50,203 nt of DNA from a bacterium (GCA_021805775.1 JAJZED010000017.1:1-50203); one strand, 5' to 3'. Shown: positions 18,372 through 28,403, counted from the stretch's first letter. Made by a program: numbers and translations. The notes: generated by a model from the sequence alone, not told the origin.

Positions 18372-21300
18372 TTAGTGAACGGTACCGATGCCTGCGATCG
18401 GTTTCAAGCCGGCTGCCTTCATTTTTGCTTGCAGCGCGGGAATCGTACCGACGAAAGCGTTGTATTGCCCGATCGCTCGAGCGTATTTTCCGTCGAGGCG
18501 ATGCGCGAACGCTAGCGTCGGCGGCGTGATGAGGCTCTGAGCGGCGAAATAGAGCTGCTCGAAATCTTCGCGCAGCGCGCCCGGGCGCTCGATAGAGTCT
18601 TCGTCGTTTTGATAGTTTGCAGTCAAGATGTCGAACATACCGCGACGCGTGCCGGAAAGCGCGGCGATTGCAGGAAGAACGGCGGTCGCCTTCTTCGCGG
18701 TTGCCGCTTTTTGTGCCGCCGCGAGTTGCTTCTTCAATGCGTCGAGATTATTGAGCATCGTGTCGATCTTACCGAACATCGTTTCATACTTTATCGCAAA
18801 AGCGAAGGTTCGGTTGTAATCGGCCTGCGTGAACTTCGAGCGCGGATCGGGTTTTACGACGAACCGACGCGTGTAGGTTTTACCGTCGAACGTAAGCTTC
18901 GCGGTATAGCTACCCGGCGGCACCGTCGGCCCCTCGGGGAAACCTTGATACGATTTCTTCGCCGCGCCCTTCCAGAGAGCCACGCCGTTGGTGCCCCAGT
19001 CCCAGACATAGCGGTTAAGGCCGACGGCGTTGGGCAAGCGCGGCTCCGCTTTACCGGCAAACTTATGGGTGCCGGAGATCGAACGCATCAACTGCCCGCG
19101 CGCGTTGAATATTTGCAGAGCGGGCGGCGTTTTTGCATTGGCGGATTTCTGATAGTAGTCGAAGATAACGCCGTAGGGCGGGTTATTGCCGACGAAATCG
19201 GTGTAGGTTCCTTCATCGTTTTCGTGCAGCGTATATTGGTAGGAAACGCGCACCGGGAAGAATCGACCGCCGGCAGCCTCCGCGCGAGCGAGCTGTTGGA
19301 TCGGCGTCATATCGTCCATAATGTAGAGCGAGCGCCCGTGCGTCGCAATAACGAGATCGTCGAACGTCGGTTGCATGCGAATATCGCGAACCGAAACCGT
19401 CGGCATACCGTTCTTGAAGCTCTTCCAGCTCTTGCCGTCGTTAAACGAGATGAAGATACCGGTCTCGTTACCGAGGTAGAGAATGGACGAGTTTTTGATA
19501 TCGGGGCGGATCGTCCGAACGAAGACATGCTTCGGAAGATTGCTCGCAATGGAGCTCCAAGTTTTTCCGTAATTATGGGTTACGAAAACGTACGGTTTAT
19601 AGTCGCCGGAACGATGGCGATCGATCGAAACATACGCCGTTGCCGCATCGAACGGCGACGGCGCGACCGTCTCGACGCGGCCGTAGGGGGGAACGCCGGG
19701 GATCAGCATCTTCTTCCAGTGCTTTCCACCGTCGACGGTGAGGCCGATGACGCCGTCGTCGGCGCCGGTCCAAATCTCGCCTTTGCGCACCGGAGAGCCT
19801 TCGATATCGAGCAGCGTATCGCTATATTCCGCTCCCGAGACGTCGTGGGTGATCGGACCGCCCGATGGAATCTGGTGCGATTTCATATTCAGGGTGAGAT
19901 CGGGGCTAATGACCTTGAAGCTCTTGCCGCGATCGGTGCTTTGGAAGACGACGTTGCCGCCGACCCAACCGATATGCGGGTTCCAGGGCGCGAACGCTAT
20001 CGGCGAATCCCAGTTAAAGCGATATTTGCTCGTGCGCAGATCGTATTGCTCTTTAACTCCTTGAAGGTAGGGTTGCGCCGACCACTGGTCTTGCGTTTTC
20101 TTATTCCAGACGACAACCGAGCCGTTCTCCGAATCGCTCCAAATATAATTCGGATTGGACGGATCCGGTACGGACCACTCGCCGTCGCCGCCGACGCTGA
20201 CTTTCCAATATTTGTTAAGTAGCCCACTGGGGTCGAGCGAGTTCTCCGGAGCGCAAAACGCATTATTATCCTGCAAGCCGGCGCAGACTTCGTAAGGATT
20301 CTCATTGGAGAGCCCAACGTGATAGATTTGGGCGATCGGAAGGTTCTTCGAGAAGAACCAGTTCGCACCACCGTCGACGGTGAGGGCGTATCCGCCGTCT
20401 TCACCGAGCATGATGCGCGAAGGGTCGTTCGGAGCGATCCAAATCGCGTGGTAATCGACATGCACGGAGAGGGCGATCGGGTGGAAGGTCTTGCCTGCGT
20501 CGGTGGAGACCGAGGTCAATTCTGAAACAGCGTAGACCTTCTTCGGGTTTTTCGGATCGACCGCGATGTGCGTGAAATAAAATGGGCGTTGGTCGACCAG
20601 CGTATTATCGCTGACCATCTTCCAACTCTTACCGGCGTTCTCGCTACGCCAAAGAATTCCGTGCGCGGCTTCGATCAGCGCATACACGTAGTTCGGATCG
20701 CTCTGTGAGACTGCGAGCCCGATGCGCCCGGTGATGCCGTGCGGTAAACCATTCCCGACGAGTTTCGTCCAGGTCTTTCCTCCGTCGATCGATTTATAGA
20801 GCCCGTCGTTCGGGCCACCGCTGCGGAAGGTCCACGGTTTGCGCCGAAACTCCCACATGCCGGCATAGATGACGTTCGGATCGCTCGGAACCATCGCGAG
20901 ATCGCTCGCACCGCTGTCGGGCGCGAGATAGAGCGTCTTCTTCCAGCTCTTACCGCCGTCGAACGTGACGTAGACACCGCGATGAACGCTATTCCGGTAC
21001 GGGTCGCCGAACGCGGCGACCACGACGTGATTGCCGTCTTTCGGATCGACGACGATGCGGGAGATCGAACGGACGCCCTTGAGGCCAACCCGTTTCCACG
21101 TGATGCCGCCGTTCGTCGATTTATAGAGACCGTCGCCGTAACTGACGTCGTTGCGAGGATTGCTCTCGCCGGTTCCGACCCACACGGTATTATTGTTGCT
21201 GGGGTCGATGCTCACGGCACCGATCGCCGCGACTTTTTGATTCGCAAAGACCGGCGTCCAGGTGAAGCCGCCGTTGATCGTCTTCCACACTCCGCCCCCG

Positions 21301-21569
21301 GCCGAGCCGACGTAATAGAGCTTCACGTTCGTTGCCGAACCGGCGACCGAGGTAACGCGCCCGCCGCCTGCGGCGGGGCCGATCTCGCGCCAGTGAACTT
21401 GCTTGTACGGCGGCGGGGGAGTCGGCGTGGGCGTAGGCTTTGGAGTCGCCTTCGCCGCGCTCTTGGCGGGAGGAGCGCTCGTCGCGCCCGCGGCGCGCGC
21501 GAATGATGGAAGGCTAAGTGCAAAAAGGGCTGCGGCGGCGAGCGCCCAGCGTATAGGTGTGCGAGACAA
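18372..21569 (-). CDS. Exported VPS10/sortilin-like beta-propeller protein, paralogue C (1065 aa)
   Basis: Third member of the family with the same 11 Asp-box motifs and the same C-terminal regions (VKPDPRSKFTQADY, then ILTANYQNDEDSIERPGALRED). It differs by a Pro/Thr/Lys-rich linker between the signal peptide and the first propeller strand. I place the start at TTG 21569, because AGGAGG sits exactly six bases before it and the product opens with a short basic stretch and a clean signal peptide. An in-frame ATG at 21596 has no ribosome site. Transcription of the C-B pair probably starts in the gap after the terminator-like hairpin at 21625-21650. Confidence 0.83.
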   Translation of the reverse strand: MSRTPIRWALAAAALFALSLPSFARAAGATSAPPAKSAAKATPKPTPTPTPPPPYKQVHWREIGPAAGGGRVTSVAGSATNVKLYYVGSAGGGVWKTINGGFTWTPVFANQKVAAIGAVSIDPSNNNTVWVGTGESNPRNDVSYGDGLYKSTNGGITWKRVGLKGVRSISRIVVDPKDGNHVVVAAFGDPYRNSVHRGVYVTFDGGKSWKKTLYLAPDSGASDLAMVPSDPNVIYAGMWEFRRKPWTFRSGGPNDGLYKSIDGGKTWTKLVGNGLPHGITGRIGLAVSQSDPNYVYALIEAAHGILWRSENAGKSWKMVSDNTLVDQRPFYFTHIAVDPKNPKKVYAVSELTSVSTDAGKTFHPIALSVHVDYHAIWIAPNDPSRIMLGEDGGYALTVDGGANWFFSKNLPIAQIYHVGLSNENPYEVCAGLQDNNAFCAPENSLDPSGLLNKYWKVSVGGDGEWSVPDPSNPNYIWSDSENGSVVVWNKKTQDQWSAQPYLQGVKEQYDLRTSKYRFNWDSPIAFAPWNPHIGWVGGNVVFQSTDRGKSFKVISPDLTLNMKSHQIPSGGPITHDVSGAEYSDTLLDIEGSPVRKGEIWTGADDGVIGLTVDGGKHWKKMLIPGVPPYGRVETVAPSPFDAATAYVSIDRHRSGDYKPYVFVTHNYGKTWSSIASNLPKHVFVRTIRPDIKNSSILYLGNETGIFISFNDGKSWKSFKNGMPTVSVRDIRMQPTFDDLVIATHGRSLYIMDDMTPIQQLARAEAAGGRFFPVRVSYQYTLHENDEGTYTDFVGNNPPYGVIFDYYQKSANAKTPPALQIFNARGQLMRSISGTHKFAGKAEPRLPNAVGLNRYVWDWGTNGVALWKGAAKKSYQGFPEGPTVPPGSYTAKLTFDGKTYTRRFVVKPDPRSKFTQADYNRTFAFAIKYETMFGKIDTMLNNLDALKKQLAAAQKAATAKKATAVLPAIAALSGTRRGMFDILTANYQNDEDSIERPGALREDFEQLYFAAQSLITPPTLAFAHRLDGKYARAIGQYNAFVGTIPALQAKMKAAGLKPIAGIGTVH

Positions 21570-21582
21570 CGAGAACCTCCTC
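21570..21582 (-). promoter_or_regulatory. Ribosome binding site that fixes a TTG start for paralogue C
   Basis: Minus strand reads AGGAGG, then TTCTCG, then TTG. Perfect consensus with six-base spacing, better than any site before the upstream in-frame ATG at 21596. Confidence 0.75.
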
Positions 21583-21614
21583 GAGAAGAGCGTCATGATT
21601 CTTGCCCGGAAAGT

Positions 21615-21650
21615 CCTAGAAGGAAGGCCGCGCTCCTGCGAGCGCGGCCT
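21615..21650 (-). terminator. Terminator-like hairpin after the PYP gene
   Basis: Perfect 11-bp stem AGGCCGCGCTC / GAGCGCGGCCT with a four-base loop (21625-21650). On the minus strand it is followed by a pyrimidine-rich TTCCTTCT. It sits 37 bases after the stop of the PYP gene and before the propeller pair, so it likely separates the two transcripts. Confidence 0.6.
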
Positions 21651-21686
21651 CAAATATTGTTCAAAACTTGGCGGATTGCGGCAGTT

Positions 21687-22058
21687 TTAGGCAGACATCC
21701 GCGTGATCAGCACGTCCACGTCGTCGCGGCCCGCTTTGTGCACGAAGGTAATATGCACGCGCTGCGCGCCCCAAGCAAAGCGAAAGGTATAATCGAAAGT
21801 TTCGATACCGCCGCTCGACTTCGCGGCGAGAGTAGTGAAACGCCCCTGGAATTCAGGGTTCGCAGTGCAGGGCGCAACCTCGGTGAAGAAATTTCGGCCT
21901 ACTTGCGACCGCTGATCGAGGCGCGCCATCTCAGCCTCGGTACGGTTATAGCGAAGAATCTTGCCGTCGAGCCCTAAGGTGATAACGCCGACGGGCAACC
22001 CGTCGATCTCCTGTGCGCTCATTGCTTCGACGCGTTCGAGCAGATCTTGATCGTGCAT
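21687..22058 (-). CDS. pyp: Photoactive yellow protein homologue (PAS-fold blue-light receptor)
   Basis: A 123-residue single-domain PAS protein that aligns along its whole length with Halorhodospira halophila PYP with a constant offset of five. Cys64, in the VAPCT context, equals PYP Cys69, which binds p-coumaric acid. Tyr37 equals Tyr42 and Glu41 equals Glu46, the two residues that hydrogen-bond the chromophore phenolate. NFFTEVAPCTANPEFQGRF and FDYTFRF match the family core. Position 50 is Ala rather than Thr, and position 52 is Leu with Arg one place earlier. The ATG is preceded by AGGAGG at seven bases. No tyrosine ammonia-lyase or coumaryl-CoA ligase gene is in the window. It follows crcB by 132 bases on the same strand. 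Confidence 0.9.
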   Translation of the reverse strand: MHDQDLLERVEAMSAQEIDGLPVGVITLGLDGKILRYNRTEAEMARLDQRSQVGRNFFTEVAPCTANPEFQGRFTTLAAKSSGGIETFDYTFRFAWGAQRVHITFVHKAGRDDVDVLITRMSA

Positions 22059-22090
22059 GAATGCTCCTCCTGAAACGATGATCTCTACGC

Positions 22091-22106
22091 GCGGGGAAGA
22101 CCCCGC
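22091..22106 (-). other. Small hairpin in the PYP leader
   Basis: GCGGGG and CCCCGC, separated by four bases, form a short GC stem about 35 bases upstream of the PYP start codon. It may be a leader structure or the tail of a terminator after crcB; no T-run follows. Confidence 0.35.
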
Positions 22107-22190
22107 CGGCTGGAACCATGCAGCATAACTCGCCCCGAAATACGCGGGTTGCCGCTATCGTGTAAGAAGCTCGCAAAGTCTGGAAAGAGT

Positions 22191-22580
22191 TTATCGGATC
22201 GCCAAGCGCACGAGTACTTGCCCGGCAAAGGCAGCAAGCACGCCGATCGCCACGCTCCCAATGGCGTACATCGCCGCGGTTCCAAGCGCGCGATCGCCGA
22301 CGAGGGTCACGGTGTCGAGCGCGAACGTTGAGAACGTCGTATAACCGCCGAGGACGCCGACGGCGAGGAAGAGACGGAGTAACGGCGCCGTTCCAAGCGA
22401 TGAGGTCGTTGCGAGTTCGGCGACGACCCCGATGAGCAGGCTGCCGGATATATTGATGAGCAGCGTGCCGAGTGGGAAACCGGGCCCGAAACGCGCGACG
22501 ACGAGAAAATTCACGACGTAGCGTAACGCCGAGCCGAGGCCACCGCCTAAGGCGACGGCGAGGATCGCTTTCAGCCCCAT
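22191..22580 (-). CDS. crcB: Fluoride channel CrcB/Fluc
   Basis: A 129-residue, four-helix membrane protein. It carries the Fluc family marks: GGGLGSALRY near the start, GTLLINISGSLLIG with the conserved pore Asn, and GVLGGYTTFSTF with the Thr/Phe residues of the fluoride pathway. Fluc works as an inverted-topology dimer that lets toxic fluoride leave the cytoplasm. It starts directly after the DUF190 gene and is under the same fluoride riboswitch. Confidence 0.95.
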   Translation of the reverse strand: MGLKAILAVALGGGLGSALRYVVNFLVVARFGPGFPLGTLLINISGSLLIGVVAELATTSSLGTAPLLRLFLAVGVLGGYTTFSTFALDTVTLVGDRALGTAAMYAIGSVAIGVLAAFAGQVLVRLAIR

Positions 22581-22913
22581 TTACGCGTCCGCCACCGAAC
22601 CGAGGCGCAGCATATCGACCGCTTCGAGCGTGAGTAGCCCCTCCGCGAGGCTCGCGCGGACGACGGGTAGGATCGCGGCGATCTGTTCGGCGCTCGCGAT
22701 CACTTCGATGACGACCGGGAGGTCGGTTGAGAGATCGAAGACGCGCGCGGAATGCACGATGCCTCGGTTTCCGAAACCCTCGATCCCCTTAAAGACGCTC
22801 GCGCCGCCCACCCCCGCCGCTCGAAATCGCTCCAGGAGCGCGGCGTAGGCCGGGCGATCGTCGAGGCGATCCCCTTCATTGAGATAGACGCGTAGGAGTT
22901 GCATGCGTGTCAT
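22581..22913 (-). CDS. DUF190 protein, fluoride-operon companion of CrcB
   Basis: A 110-residue PII-like ferredoxin-fold protein: LLRVYLNEGDR at the start, then AAGVGGASVFKGIEGFG with the turn typical of DUF190, a central DLPVVIEVIASAEQI strand-helix, and a C-terminal VDMLRLG. Proteins of this family often sit beside crcB and are thought to be regulatory. There are two ATG choices, 22913 and 22904; the second gives the usual MQLLRVYL opening. The gene is adjacent to crcB without a gap and downstream of the fluoride riboswitch. Confidence 0.88.
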   Translation of the reverse strand: MTRMQLLRVYLNEGDRLDDRPAYAALLERFRAAGVGGASVFKGIEGFGNRGIVHSARVFDLSTDLPVVIEVIASAEQIAAILPVVRASLAEGLLTLEAVDMLRLGSVADA

Positions 22914-22952
22914 CGTGATCGGCGGGCTCCCTCTGAAGAACTCGATAGCTCG

Positions 22953-23018
22953 TCAGGAGTCATTGGCCCGCTGCGGGCGCTTCGCGCCGTGCCGACGCCG
23001 GGTGAACCCCTCCACCCT
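22953..23018 (-). promoter_or_regulatory. Fluoride riboswitch (crcB motif)
   Basis: Minus strand shows the crcB RNA pattern: a first hairpin GGTGGAGGGGTTCACC (23001-23016), a GC-rich second stem, and the 3' AATGACTCCT element (about 22955-22964). GGGGT of the first loop can pair with ACTCC of the 3' element, as the pseudoknot requires, with one G-U pair. It lies 40-105 bases upstream of the DUF190-crcB pair, exactly where the motif belongs. Conserved A and U positions in the first loop read G and A, so it is a slightly divergent example. Confidence 0.8.
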
Positions 23019-23059
23019 CTATTAAGGAAGTGCGGTAGAAGCACGAGGCTATCCTGCCG

Positions 23060-23215
23060 CTATGGGGTGCCGGTCCGTTCGTAGTGCGGCACGTTGACGT
23101 GAATCGCCCACCACTGGGAATAGCCGATTGCACCTATGAGTACAACGAAAAAAAGAATCAATCCGACCCCCCAGGCACGTTTACCGGTGGGGCTCATCTG
23201 CGAAAAGCGACTCAT
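23060..23215 (-). CDS. Small single-pass membrane protein, 51 aa
   Basis: The protein has a short polar N-terminus (MSRFSQMSPTGKRAW), one strong membrane helix of about 20 residues, and a 20-residue tail that would be periplasmic. A GAAGAGAG stretch lies a few bases upstream of the ATG at 23215. The in-frame extension upstream of this ATG is Arg-rich and overlaps the divergent transglycosylase, so I exclude it. I do not recognise a family. It could be an accessory subunit or a leader product; it lies just upstream of the fluoride riboswitch on the same strand. Confidence 0.5.
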   Translation of the reverse strand: MSRFSQMSPTGKRAWGVGLILFFVVLIGAIGYSQWWAIHVNVPHYERTGTP

Positions 23216-23252
23216 AGGGCTCTCTTCGGCACGCCGCGAACCCTCGGCCTTC

Positions 23253-23909
23253 ATGCGGAGATATCGAACCCTGCTCCCCGCGGCGTTTGCTGTGGGCCTG
23301 CTCGTCCTTGCGCCGCACCGCCTCCTCGCGGCTCCACGGCCCCAGCCGATTCCCGCGACGATCGGCAACGCCCGCGCCTACGCACGCTTTTTGCAGAAGG
23401 TCAATCCGCAGATGCCCCGTTGGCAGCGCGAGCAACTCGCGCTCCACGCACTGCGCAGCGCATGGCACTATCACATCGATGCGAATTTACTCGTTGCTCT
23501 GGTCACGGTGGAATCGAGCTGGCACACGCACGCACGCTCGTGGGCGGGCGCAGTCGGATTAGGACAGCTCATGCCGGGAACCGCGGCGCGCATGGGCATC
23601 GACCCGCGCGATCCGATGCAAAATCTCTCCGGCGCCGCGCGTTACCTGAGCGAGCAAGTGCAGCGTTTCGCAAAGACCCATCACCCTTACCGCAATGCGA
23701 TCGCCGCCTATAACGCCGGGCCGAAGGCGGTGGTGGAATACGGCGGGATTCCTCCATATTACGAAACGCAGCATTACGTGGTGAAAGTCACGCGCGTTTG
23801 GCGGCGCATCGCCCGAAGCGTCCATGCGACGCGCGACCTCACGTTACGCAACCCTACCCCCGACGAACGCTACTGGATCTCGTCCACCGATCGCATCGGC
23901 TCGCCGTAG
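23253..23909 (+). CDS. Lytic transglycosylase (SLT/GH23 domain)
   Basis: A 218-residue exported murein-degrading enzyme. It opens with a signal peptide (RRYRTLLPAAFAVGLLVLA...). The SLT domain follows: HIDANLLVALVTVESSW with catalytic Glu87, AVGLGQLMPGTA, LSGAARYLSEQ, and NAIAAYNAGPKAV with the substrate-binding AYNAG motif, then YYETQHYVVKVTRVWRRI. It cleaves the MurNAc-GlcNAc bond of peptidoglycan with 1,6-anhydro product formation. I chose ATG 23253 because it gives a proper signal peptide; no strong ribosome site is visible and an ATG at 23136 is in frame. Confidence 0.9.
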   Translation: MRRYRTLLPAAFAVGLLVLAPHRLLAAPRPQPIPATIGNARAYARFLQKVNPQMPRWQREQLALHALRSAWHYHIDANLLVALVTVESSWHTHARSWAGAVGLGQLMPGTAARMGIDPRDPMQNLSGAARYLSEQVQRFAKTHHPYRNAIAAYNAGPKAVVEYGGIPPYYETQHYVVKVTRVWRRIARSVHATRDLTLRNPTPDERYWISSTDRIGSP

Positions 23910-23917
23910 CAGCCGCT

Positions 23918-24260
23918 GTCATCCCGAGTAAGCCGCGCCGCTGTCATCCCGAGTAGGCCCCAACGGGGCCGTATCGAGGGAGCACATCCGCCGCTGTCAT
24001 CCCGAGTAGGCCCCAACGGGGCCGTATCGAGGGAGCGCACCCGCCGTTGTCATCCCGAGTAGGCCCCAACGGGGCCGTATCGAGGGAGCGCACCCGCCGT
24101 TGTCATCCCGAGTAGGCCCCAACGGGGCCGTATCGAGGGAGCGCACCCGCCGTTGTCATCCCGAGTAGGCCCCAACGGGGCCGTATCGAGGGAGCACATC
24201 CGCCGTTGTCATCCCGAGTAGGCCCCAACGGGGCCGTATCGAGGGAGCACATCCGCCTCG
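23918..24260 (+). repeat. Tandem array of six 53-base palindromic repeat units
   Basis: Units start at 23943, 23996, 24049, 24102, 24155 and 24208, a strict 53-base period. Each reads GTCATCCCGAGTAG, a GGCCCC-AAC-GGGGCC stem-loop, CGTATCGAGG and a 12-base tail that occurs in two slightly different versions. A truncated copy precedes them at 23918. The spacers are not unique, so this is not CRISPR. It lies downstream of the transglycosylase stop. Confidence 0.92.
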
Positions 24261-24685
24261 ATACGGTTGCTTCGCAACCTACTCGGCATGACAACGCAAC
24301 ATACTCGGCGCGACAGCACAACCGCGTGCGCGAACGGAGCCTGCGTGCACCCGACGAGCGCTTAAGCGAGCGGCGAGGACCCTGACATTGCTTGTCCGAG
24401 CCGCGAGCGTCTAGCGAGGAGCGGTGCAGCGCAGGCGAACGTAAGCGAACGGCGGCGCCTCGATACGAGCGCTTCGCGCTCTACTCGGCGTGACAATTGC
24501 GCGGCGCCTCGATACGAGCGCTTCGCGCTCTACTCGGCGTGACAATTGCGCGGCGCCTCGATACGGTTGCTTCGCAACCTACTCGGCGTGACAGCTCAAG
24601 CAACTCGGCGTGACAACGCAACCTACTCGGCGTGACAAGTGCGCCTCGATACGCCGCCTGCGGCGGCTACTCGGCGTGACAAGCG
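24256..24685 (-). repeat. Inverted and degenerate copies of the same palindromic repeat
   Basis: Here the units run in the opposite orientation (CCTCGATACG, stem, CTACTCGGCGTGAC). Stems seen are GTTGC/GCAAC at about 24256 and 24556, GAGCGC/GCGCTC twice at about 24458-24553, and GCCGCC/GGCGGC at about 24648-24682, with end fragments between them. A diverged stretch at about 24321-24455 contains no unit I can define. With the direct array this forms a 770-base gene-free block between convergent genes. Confidence 0.85.
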
Positions 24686-26942
<2,257 letters not shown>

Positions 26943-26945
26943 CTA

Positions 26946-27186
26946 GGCTTCGCGCCCTTCCCGATGCGTCCTCGAACCGGTGCGGACGCGCATGCGACTC
27001 CGTAAGTGACGGATTACACCTATCTGTTTGAAGTCGCTATTGTAAATCTTTTGTTAGAAATTCGGAGGATACTCAGGTTCCAAATACAACGTAAGTCGGA
27101 GCAGCAGGTACCTTTTTCTGTTCCTTCCTCTCCGTATCTGCTGCACTGCTTGCTACACGCGACGCTCGTTAGTGGAGGATCCTCGT
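26946..27186. other. Intergenic region between divergent thiC and the lipoprotein gene
   Basis: Distinctly less GC-rich than its neighbours between about 27005 and 27120. It probably holds divergent promoters. A possible thiC promoter on the minus strand reads TTTACA, about 17 bases, ATAGGT near 27020-27045. I see no gene or repeat here; a short open frame at 27006-27203 has no family resemblance. Confidence 0.4.
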
Positions 27187-28338
27187 TTGAGAACACCCGG
27201 TAGAATTCTTGTGGCGATGCTTGCCGCATCGTCTATTCTCGCTGCCTGTAGCGGAGGGCATAGTAGCTCGATGCTCCCGAGCGGCAACACGGCATCGAAC
27301 CCCGCCCCGAATCGCGTCTCGGCGCAATCGGTGCGCGTAGGAAAACCGCAGATTTTTTATTCTCGCAATTATTTAGCTTCGCATCCAAGTTTCCAATGGG
27401 GCCCGAACGCACGCACGACGATGTCGGCGCAGCGCACGACGACCTCGAATCTGCTCTATAACGGCGGCCCGGTGCAGACCGCGCCGCAGGTTTACCTGGT
27501 GTTCTGGGGATGGCAGAGCCAGAACGACACGACGGCCGATCCCGACGGATTAGCCGCATATCTCACGGGCTACATGCAGTCGATCGGCGGCAGCCTCTGG
27601 GTCAATACCGACACGCAGTATTACCAGACGCTCGGCGGCGCGACGACCTACATCGCCAACACCAATCCGCAGTATGCGGGCGTGTGGTACGACAGCTCCG
27701 TGCCTCCGACGACTTACACCGACGCGCAGGTGGCGGCGGAAGCCCTCACCGCGGCGGCGCATTTCGGCACCTATAGTTCGAACGCGAACTTTATCGTCGT
27801 AACGCCGACCGGCTACACGCAGAGCGGGTTCGGGTCGCAGTGGTGCGGCTATCACAACACCACGACCGATCCCTCGGGCAACCCGCTCGCCTACACCAAC
27901 CTGCCGTACACCCCCGATGCGGGGACCGGCTGCGGTGTTGGTTCGGTGAACTCGCCGGGAACGCTCGACGGCGTTTCCATCGTCGGCGGCCACGAAGAGG
28001 CCGAGACGCAGACCGATCCGGGCGCCGGCAACGGCTGGCTCGATTCGAGCGGTTCGGAGATCGGCGACAAGTGCGCCTGGACGAACCTCCAGAACTACAC
28101 GTTCCCGAACGGACAGAGCTATCCGGTTCAGCCGCTCTGGAGCAACGCCAGCAGCGGCTGTGCGATCACCTACGGATCGGTTGGACCGACCCCGACGCCT
28201 TCACCGGTTCCGACGACGAGCCCGACACCGGCTCCCACGCCGACGCCGGCTCAGACGCCGACCCCGGTTCCGACCTCCAGCCCGACGCCGGCCCCGACGC
28301 CGACGCCGATCTGCCACGGACGGAAGTGCCGCCCGTAA
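27187..28338 (+). CDS. Secreted lipoprotein with HEEAE motif and Pro/Thr-rich tail
   Basis: A 383-residue exported protein. TTG 27187 is chosen because GGAGG lies seven bases upstream and the product opens with a lipoprotein signal peptide (lipobox LAAC). The central domain has VYLVFWGWQ, repeated aromatic Gly/Thr/Tyr-rich strands, and GGHEEAETQTDPGAGNGW followed by GSEIGDKCAW. This last pattern recalls the H-E-x-x-E-x-x-T-D-P block of Exordium/PHI-1-like and related secreted bacterial proteins, but I cannot confirm peptidase activity. The last 50 residues are near-perfect Pro-Thr repeats ending in a CHGRKC tip. The 27 kDa-like core plus stalk suggests a surface-exposed protein. Confidence 0.7.
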   Translation: MRTPGRILVAMLAASSILAACSGGHSSSMLPSGNTASNPAPNRVSAQSVRVGKPQIFYSRNYLASHPSFQWGPNARTTMSAQRTTTSNLLYNGGPVQTAPQVYLVFWGWQSQNDTTADPDGLAAYLTGYMQSIGGSLWVNTDTQYYQTLGGATTYIANTNPQYAGVWYDSSVPPTTYTDAQVAAEALTAAAHFGTYSSNANFIVVTPTGYTQSGFGSQWCGYHNTTTDPSGNPLAYTNLPYTPDAGTGCGVGSVNSPGTLDGVSIVGGHEEAETQTDPGAGNGWLDSSGSEIGDKCAWTNLQNYTFPNGQSYPVQPLWSNASSGCAITYGSVGPTPTPSPVPTTSPTPAPTPTPAQTPTPVPTSSPTPAPTPTPICHGRKCRP

Positions 28339-28364
28339 CGCAAAGCGTCTAACGCGCGATGCAA

Positions 28365-28403
28365 TCAACGGCTCGCCTTGCGGCGGGCCGTTGAATTTTC
28401 TTT
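28365..28403 (+). terminator. Rho-independent terminator after the lipoprotein gene
   Basis: The stem TCAACGGC...GCCGTTGA (28365-28394) with inner GC pairs is followed by ATTTTCTTT. It lies 27 bases after the stop codon. Confidence 0.8.

Noticed and set aside
18609-20222. A 537-residue plus-strand frame over paralogue C
   Set aside because: Same explanation: shadow of the coding strand, and the frame reads the homologous stretch as the antisense frame of paralogue B.
23943-24260. CRISPR array
   Set aside because: The period is regular but the intervening bases are near-identical in every unit, there are no unique spacers, and no cas genes are nearby.
27006-27203. A 65-residue plus-strand frame in the AT-richer gap
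   Set aside because: It has no ribosome site or family features, runs into the lipoprotein gene in another frame, and occupies a probable divergent promoter region.
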